From the NCBI GenBank assembly GCA_944372275.1, contig CALVYO010000015.1, forward strand, positions 1 through 17,562: 17,562 nt of DNA. The letters run 5' to 3'. Each line of letters opens with the position of its first letter. Position 1 is the first letter of the stretch. A program made the translations under genes and the position numbers. Positions 13,794 through 17,562 of this stretch are shown here, in pieces. The stretch is from an uncultured Bacilli bacterium (lineage in GTDB: Bacteria > Bacillota_I > Bacilli_A > RF39 > UBA660). The notes under the pieces were generated by a model, which worked only from the letters and a program-made list of their open reading frames with translations, made no database searches and was not told where the DNA came from.

Positions 13794-14468
13794 TCATTCT
13801 ATTTCTAAAGGTGAATTATCTAAATCTTTATCTATTAACATTTCATGCATATATTCTTCTTCGGTATTTAAAAATACTTCTTCGATTCTATCGACACGAC
13901 ATTTTTCGGATTTAATAATTGCTAATATCTTATCTGTTGCTTCTGTTATGTCATCATTTACTACAACATAATTATATTTTGTAACTTCATTCATTTCTTG
14001 ATAAGCTATTTTAAAACGTTCTAATATTTTTTTTTTGGTATCTGTACCTCTACCAACTAATCTTTTTTTTAGTTCTTTTAAAGAAGGTGGCATTATAAAA
14101 ATAAATAAAGCTTCAGGAATTATTTTTTTTATTTGCATTGCTCCTTGAATCTCAATTTCTAGTATTACATCTTGTCCTTTATCTAGATGTTCTTGAATAT
14201 ATTTTTTTGGAGTTCCATAATAATTACCTGCATATAATGCATACTCTAAAAAATAATCATCTTTAATTTTATTTTCAAATTCATCTTTATCGTAAAAATA
14301 ATAAGTTACTCCCTCAATATCATTAGTTCTCTTAGGACGGCTAGTTGCTGAAATAGATAACCATAAATTATCATTTTTACCTAATAATTCATTTATAATT
14401 GTTCCTTTTCCTGCACCAGAAGGGGCAGAAATCACTATTAATAAACCTTGTTTTTTTGTTTTTATCAT
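13794..14468 (-). CDS. gmk: Guanylate kinase
   Basis: Converts GMP to GDP with ATP, an essential step of guanine nucleotide synthesis in the cytoplasm. The P-loop is SAPSGAGKGT (14-23, K21). The GMP-binding part follows: SISATSRPKRTNDIEGVTYYF with the Arg pair, then EYALYAGNYYGTPK with its YG and the typical YGT. The LEIEIQGA segment (DxxxQG-like) and the lid region RLVGRGTDTKKKI are in place. At 224 residues it is slightly longer than the usual ~205, with an acidic tail. AAAGGAGAT precedes ATG 14468, and an extended -10 (TGA TAAAAT, 14491-14496) lies just upstream. Confidence 0.96.
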   Translation of the reverse strand: MIKTKKQGLLIVISAPSGAGKGTIINELLGKNDNLWLSISATSRPKRTNDIEGVTYYFYDKDEFENKIKDDYFLEYALYAGNYYGTPKKYIQEHLDKGQDVILEIEIQGAMQIKKIIPEALFIFIMPPSLKELKKRLVGRGTDTKKKILERFKIAYQEMNEVTKYNYVVVNDDITEATDKILAIIKSEKCRVDRIEEVFLNTEEEYMHEMLIDKDLDNSPLEIE

Positions 14469-14490
14469 AATATCTCCTTTTTTTATTAAT

Positions 14491-14496
14491 ATTTTA
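14491..14496 (-). promoter_or_regulatory. Extended -10 promoter of gmk
   Basis: TGA TAAAAT on the minus strand after a run of seven T's; no clear -35. Confidence 0.5.
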
Positions 14497-14518
14497 TCAT
14501 AAAAAAAGGAAAAGTAAA

Positions 14519-15430
14519 TTATTTTTTTAATGTCATAATTTTATCTTTTTCTTTAATTTGGTCTTTTTTTATTTTTTCATTTTGCCAAGAATCATCAAAA
14601 GGTCTTATATAAAATAATGTATTTTCATAACATTTTACTAAATTACAATACTCATCAACTATTAATTTACTAGGCCAATTTTTACTATATCCTAATTCAT
14701 CATCACTTAAAAATGTATCGTGGTTTTCAATATATTTAACCATTTGATTTTTATCGGTGCAATCATAGTTACCTAATAAATGCATATATGTAGCATATTC
14801 ATCGCGAATTTTTATATCTTCTTCAAATATAACTTCACCATATAAAAATAAACCATATTTTTTTAAACGATAAATTATATTAGGCCAAAAGCGGTACCCC
14901 TCACTTGGTAATCCTATCGATTTAGCAGCATCAAACCTAAATCCCATTACTCCACAATCAATTAACTCGTTTAGAAATATTACTATCATATCCTCAACAT
15001 CTTTATGATAAACATTTAGTCCAGGTAAATCAATACAATTATGTATAACGTCCTGTCTGTTTTTCCAATCTTTAACTTTTACTTTATTTTTCCAATATTC
15101 TGGTTTCATTAACTTAGAATCAACCTTAGGATGTGGTTTAAAATTATCATCTACTGCTGCTCCCATATGATTTATAACAACATCAGCAAATATTTTTATA
15201 TCATGTTTTGAAGCTTCATTACATAATTTTATTAAATCTTCTTTAGTTCCAAAATAATTACCAATACTAAAACCTATTGGTTGATAAGACATCCACCATT
15301 CTTTTAGCCCATCTTCTTTTAAAGGTTGAATAGGATTTATTTGGATTGCATCAAATCCTTGTTCTTTAACTTTTTCCAAAATAGGAATAATATCGTTTAA
15401 TTTCCAATTATAACAATGTAAAATTCTCAT
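14519..15430 (-). CDS. Short GH13 alpha-amylase-family protein
   Basis: A 303-residue TIM-barrel glycoside hydrolase of family GH13, acting on alpha-glucans or related sugars. The four conserved regions are intact: DVVINH (83-88), GFRFDAAKS (163-171, nucleophile D167), GEV (198-200, acid/base E199) and ENHDT (235-239, D238). It lacks a signal peptide, so it is probably cytoplasmic. It also lacks the C-terminal beta domain; typical relatives exceed 400 residues. It ends in a lysine-rich tail. AGAGGTATG and an extended -10 (TGT TATAAT, 15451-15456) precede ATG 15430. Exact substrate not deducible. Confidence 0.88.
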   Translation of the reverse strand: MRILHCYNWKLNDIIPILEKVKEQGFDAIQINPIQPLKEDGLKEWWMSYQPIGFSIGNYFGTKEDLIKLCNEASKHDIKIFADVVINHMGAAVDDNFKPHPKVDSKLMKPEYWKNKVKVKDWKNRQDVIHNCIDLPGLNVYHKDVEDMIVIFLNELIDCGVMGFRFDAAKSIGLPSEGYRFWPNIIYRLKKYGLFLYGEVIFEEDIKIRDEYATYMHLLGNYDCTDKNQMVKYIENHDTFLSDDELGYSKNWPSKLIVDEYCNLVKCYENTLFYIRPFDDSWQNEKIKKDQIKEKDKIMTLKK

Positions 15431-15450
15431 ACAACATACCTCTTTATTAT

Positions 15451-15456
15451 ATTATA
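15451..15456 (-). promoter_or_regulatory. Extended -10 promoter of the GH13 gene
   Basis: TGT TATAAT on the minus strand, about 20 bases upstream of the start codon, after an AT-rich imperfect inverted repeat (TAATTTTTTAATAATT-like). Confidence 0.5.
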
Positions 15457-15478
15457 ACAATTATTAAAAAATAATTTA

Positions 15479-16258
15479 CTATTCAATTATATATTTTTTA
15501 ATTATTTCATATATCTCATTATAAGATATACCATTGGTTACGATAGCTCCTTTTATATCAGAATCATATCGTTGATTATTACCATATAAATCTGTTACTT
15601 TTCCTCCGGCTTCAGTAACTATAAGATAAGATGCTGCTATATCACAATTTCCGTGATTTGTTCCGGGGAATATATCACACGAAAAATATCCACTTGCTAT
15701 TGCCATACAACTTCTAGCAACACTTCCGATTGAAGAAATTTTTGAATAATTTTTTAGTTCACTTATTAAAGCTACTTCATCTATAATGTTGTTTTCAAAT
15801 ATTTCTATATTTGTCCGATAACCTAATTCTCCTAATTTTTTATCATTAACATGTATTCTTATATCATTGCAATAAGCTCCTTCTCCCTTTATCGCATAAT
15901 ACATTTTATCTTCATTAACATCATACACAACTCCAACAATAGGTTTACCATTATGTACTAAAGCTAAGGAAAAAACAAATACTGGTATATGATCAACATA
16001 CATACCTGTTCCATCTAACGGATCACAAACCCATATATATTCACTATTATTATTAAAACTTTCTTCTTCACCATTTACAGAATGATTTTTATATTTCTTT
16101 TTAACTTGTTCAATTAAATAACTATTTATTTTCTTATCAACAATTGTGACAACTGTATTATCTTCTTTATAAGAAAATGTAAAATTATTATAGTATTGTT
16201 TCATTATATTACCTGCATATATTGCGATATTTTTAGAAAAATCTAAATATTCTTTCAT
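15479..16258 (-). CDS. Inositol monophosphatase family protein
   Basis: A 259-residue, magnesium-dependent sugar/nucleotide phosphatase of the IMPase/CysQ/FBPase superfamily. The metal site is visible: NGEEE (62-66), DPLDGT (79-84) and, near 203-220, GNCDIAASYLIVTEAGG in place of the usual WDxAAG...EAGG; the metal-binding aspartate is kept while Trp is replaced by Cys. GEGAYCND is the standard GxGAxxN segment. Likely substrates include inositol phosphates, PAP or other sugar phosphates, and the sequence does not decide. It has its own extended -10 and AGGAGATAGGG site before ATG 16258. Confidence 0.88.
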   Translation of the reverse strand: MKEYLDFSKNIAIYAGNIMKQYYNNFTFSYKEDNTVVTIVDKKINSYLIEQVKKKYKNHSVNGEEESFNNNSEYIWVCDPLDGTGMYVDHIPVFVFSLALVHNGKPIVGVVYDVNEDKMYYAIKGEGAYCNDIRIHVNDKKLGELGYRTNIEIFENNIIDEVALISELKNYSKISSIGSVARSCMAIASGYFSCDIFPGTNHGNCDIAASYLIVTEAGGKVTDLYGNNQRYDSDIKGAIVTNGISYNEIYEIIKKYIIE

Positions 16259-16277
16259 AACCCTATCTCCTAATTTA

Positions 16278-16283
16278 ATTATA
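16278..16283 (-). promoter_or_regulatory. Extended -10 promoter of the IMPase-like gene
   Basis: TGG TATAAT on the minus strand, placed right after the T-tract of the upstream gene's terminator. Confidence 0.6.
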
Positions 16284-16286
16284 CCA

Positions 16287-16316
16287 CAAAAAAATTAATA
16301 ACACATTATTATTAAT
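16287..16316 (-). terminator. Intrinsic terminator after the 16312 gene
   Basis: ATTAATAA (16316-16309) pairs with TTATTAAT (16301-16294), followed by a T-run. The stem includes the stop codon of the upstream gene. Confidence 0.6.
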
Positions 16317-16869
16317 CTTTTTTTAAATAAATTTTTGGTGCAAATTCTTCATGGGAATTTAACTGATAAATATTACTTGATAGAACAAAATTAGTTAAGG
16401 AACTATAATCAACTTTTTTACCGATTACTTGCATACTTTCAATCAAATCTCTAGCATTCTTTAAAGCAACTACATCATTAATATCTTTTAAATATATAGT
16501 TATATTTTTTATTATATCAAAATAACCTGATACATTACCAATTGTTCTTTTTTCATTTACTATTGTATAAACAACTACATAAGTATAATTTTTTAATAAA
16601 ACTTTTCGTGTTTTTAAAGTATCAACATCTTCATATTTTGTTTCACCAATATAATACCCTTCAATATCTTTAACTGATTTATCTGATATATCAGCTATAA
16701 TTCCATCAGTATACATTACAGTTTGACCAATAATATGCTCAATTATTTTATTATTACCAGTTTTTCCTGGTGCATTAGGCACTTTTAGGTGCTTAACAAC
16801 TTCTAATAATTCCAATGATTCAGTTGAATCTAATTCTTTTATTGTTTGATTAGGTATCTTTTTTTTCAT
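16312..16869 (-). CDS. Unrecognised protein (185 aa)
   Basis: A 185-residue cytoplasmic protein, basic at the start (MKKKIPNQTIKEL) and lysine-rich at the end. The middle alternates strands and charged loops (KNYTYVVVYTIVNEKRTIGNVSGYFDIIKNITIYLKD), suggesting an alpha/beta fold. No motif is recognised. AAAGGAGATG precedes ATG 16869. It lies 57 bases after the SEDS gene remnant, with its own likely -10 (TGATAGAAT, about 16903-16895). Composition matches the neighbours, so it should be a real gene. Confidence 0.65.
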   Translation of the reverse strand: MKKKIPNQTIKELDSTESLELLEVVKHLKVPNAPGKTGNNKIIEHIIGQTVMYTDGIIADISDKSVKDIEGYYIGETKYEDVDTLKTRKVLLKNYTYVVVYTIVNEKRTIGNVSGYFDIIKNITIYLKDINDVVALKNARDLIESMQVIGKKVDYSSLTNFVLSSNIYQLNSHEEFAPKIYLKKD

Positions 16870-16925
16870 ACAACATCTCCTTTCTAAATTATATATTCTA
16901 TCACAAATATTGATAATTTCAGCTT

Positions 16926-17018
16926 TTATTTTCGACTAATATTTAATACAATTCCAACACTACATAATGTAATTAATAATGAAGAGCCACCATATGATAA
17001 AAATGGTAATGTCACCCC
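16926..17018 (-). pseudogene. C-terminal remnant of a SEDS family gene (FtsW/RodA/SpoVE)
   Basis: From 17018 the minus strand reads GVTLPFLSYGGSSLL, the hallmark C-terminal motif of SEDS peptidoglycan polymerases, then ITLCSVGIVLNISRK and TAA (16928-16926). Only 31 of roughly 370-400 codons are here. Immediately upstream the frame runs through unrelated sequence to an in-frame TAG (17042-17040). The break lies within or next to a run of six G's at 17020-17015. The rest of the gene is not in this window. FtsW, RodA and SpoVE cannot be told apart from this end alone. Confidence 0.8.
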
Positions 17019-17023
17019 CCTTA

Positions 17024-17071
17024 CAAGTTTTTTGGTAAACTAAAAAGATGGTTGCAAGTTTTTTGGTAAAC
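17024..17071. repeat. Two 17-bp direct repeats at the element boundary
   Basis: CAAGTTTTTTGGTAAAC occurs at 17024-17040 and again at 17055-17071 with 14 bases between. They lie between the SEDS gene break and the recombinase gene, where recombinase binding or attachment sites would be expected. Confidence 0.8.
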
Positions 17072-17089
17072 AAAAGTTTTTAAAAAAAA

Positions 17090-17562
17090 TCACCTTAAAT
17101 ATGATGTTAATTCTGGAAATTTAAAGTACAATTTAATATTATTATCATTATCAATTTCAACTTTTTCTACTAAATTAACTATCAATTCTCTACTTGGTTT
17201 TTTAGTTTTAAGAAATGATCTTACTGCAGTTTTACAACTTTCAAAATCAAATTTCTTAATTGCCATCACAACTTTTTCTTTTTGTTCTAACAACTCTTTT
17301 TTCTTGGCAGAAGATATTTCTAATTTTTCATTATAATTACTTAACAAACTATCAAAAGTTTTTTCTGGTATTTTGTTACCTACTTTATCAATATAAATTT
17401 GCTCTATCAAAGTATCATATTTACTTATTTCTTTGGTTAAAATATCAATTTGTTTTTGAATCTTTGTTATCTCTGATTCTAATAATTTATTAGCATAATA
17501 GGTAAGTTTTTTATTATTATGTTATTTCAAATAAATATCTCAAATTTCATTAATTATAATAA
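17090..17562 (-). pseudogene. Large serine recombinase, C-terminal part with in-frame stops
   Basis: The open part (17521-17090, about 143 codons) is a coiled-coil region rich in K, E, L and I, ending with PSRELIVNLVEKVEID...IKLYFKFPEL. This is the common C-terminal segment of large serine recombinases, which integrate and excise mobile elements. Upstream the same frame continues recognisably but is broken by TAA (17524-17522) and TGA (17542-17540). The catalytic resolvase domain would be beyond the right edge. A start at TTG 17410 is possible but has no convincing ribosome binding site. I read this as a decayed integrase at the edge of an element; sequencing error is the alternative. Confidence 0.6.

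Noticed and set aside
17260..17493. Plus-strand hydrophobic 77-codon frame
   Set aside because: It lies opposite the recombinase coiled coil; its hydrophobic look comes from reverse-complemented Lys/Glu codons. No start signals.
17540..17542. TGA read as tryptophan (Mycoplasma code)
   Set aside because: TGA serves as the terminal stop of gmk, the recombinase and the small peptides here, and tryptophan is TGG throughout, so the standard code fits.

Overview
The window is very AT-rich, with strong AGGAGG-type ribosome binding sites, a T-box riboswitch and standard-code stops (TGA ends several genes, and tryptophan is TGG). This points to a low-GC Bacillota/Bacilli-like organism, possibly an uncultured gut lineage. 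Species cannot be read from the sequence. Almost every gene lies on the minus strand; the one clear plus-strand protein gene is a collagen-like protein.

Layout, left to right. The left edge holds the 5' part of an unrecognised minus-strand gene (1-278). The block at 316-1344 looks non-coding at first sight but is three tandem ~349-356 bp direct repeats. Each repeat encodes a 30-residue hydrophobic peptide on the minus strand with a good promoter and ribosome binding site. Each also carries a convergent plus-strand promoter followed by a short structured RNA that ends in a hairpin plus T-run inside the peptide's stop codon. This is the layout of a type I toxin-antitoxin locus in triplicate and is the most interesting thing here. 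Then come a NUDIX hydrolase, a mutL - GNAT acetyltransferase - HExxH metallopeptidase operon, and a VbhA-like antitoxin/Fic pair whose Fic motif has tyrosine in place of the catalytic histidine.

The centre (6224-9805) is the pheS-pheT operon for phenylalanyl-tRNA synthetase, led by a T-box riboswitch with a UUC specifier. Upstream are small unrecognised genes, including a metallopeptidase-like protein with a ruined zinc site and a gene apparently split by a 13-base homopolymer. Next is a Y-family DNA polymerase gene with an extended -10 promoter and a LexA-box-like palindrome. It is divergent from the collagen-like gene.

The right part (13794-16869) has guanylate kinase, a short GH13 alpha-amylase-like protein, an inositol-monophosphatase-like phosphatase and an unrecognised protein, mostly with their own extended -10 promoters. 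At the right edge the last 31 codons of a SEDS-family gene (FtsW/RodA/SpoVE) meet two 17-bp direct repeats and a decayed serine recombinase. This reads as the end of an integrated element that split the SEDS gene.

Themes across the window are compact intergenic spacing, terminators whose T-tracts run directly into TGnTATAAT promoters, housekeeping genes (mutL, dinB, pheST, gmk) and small toxin-like modules between them.
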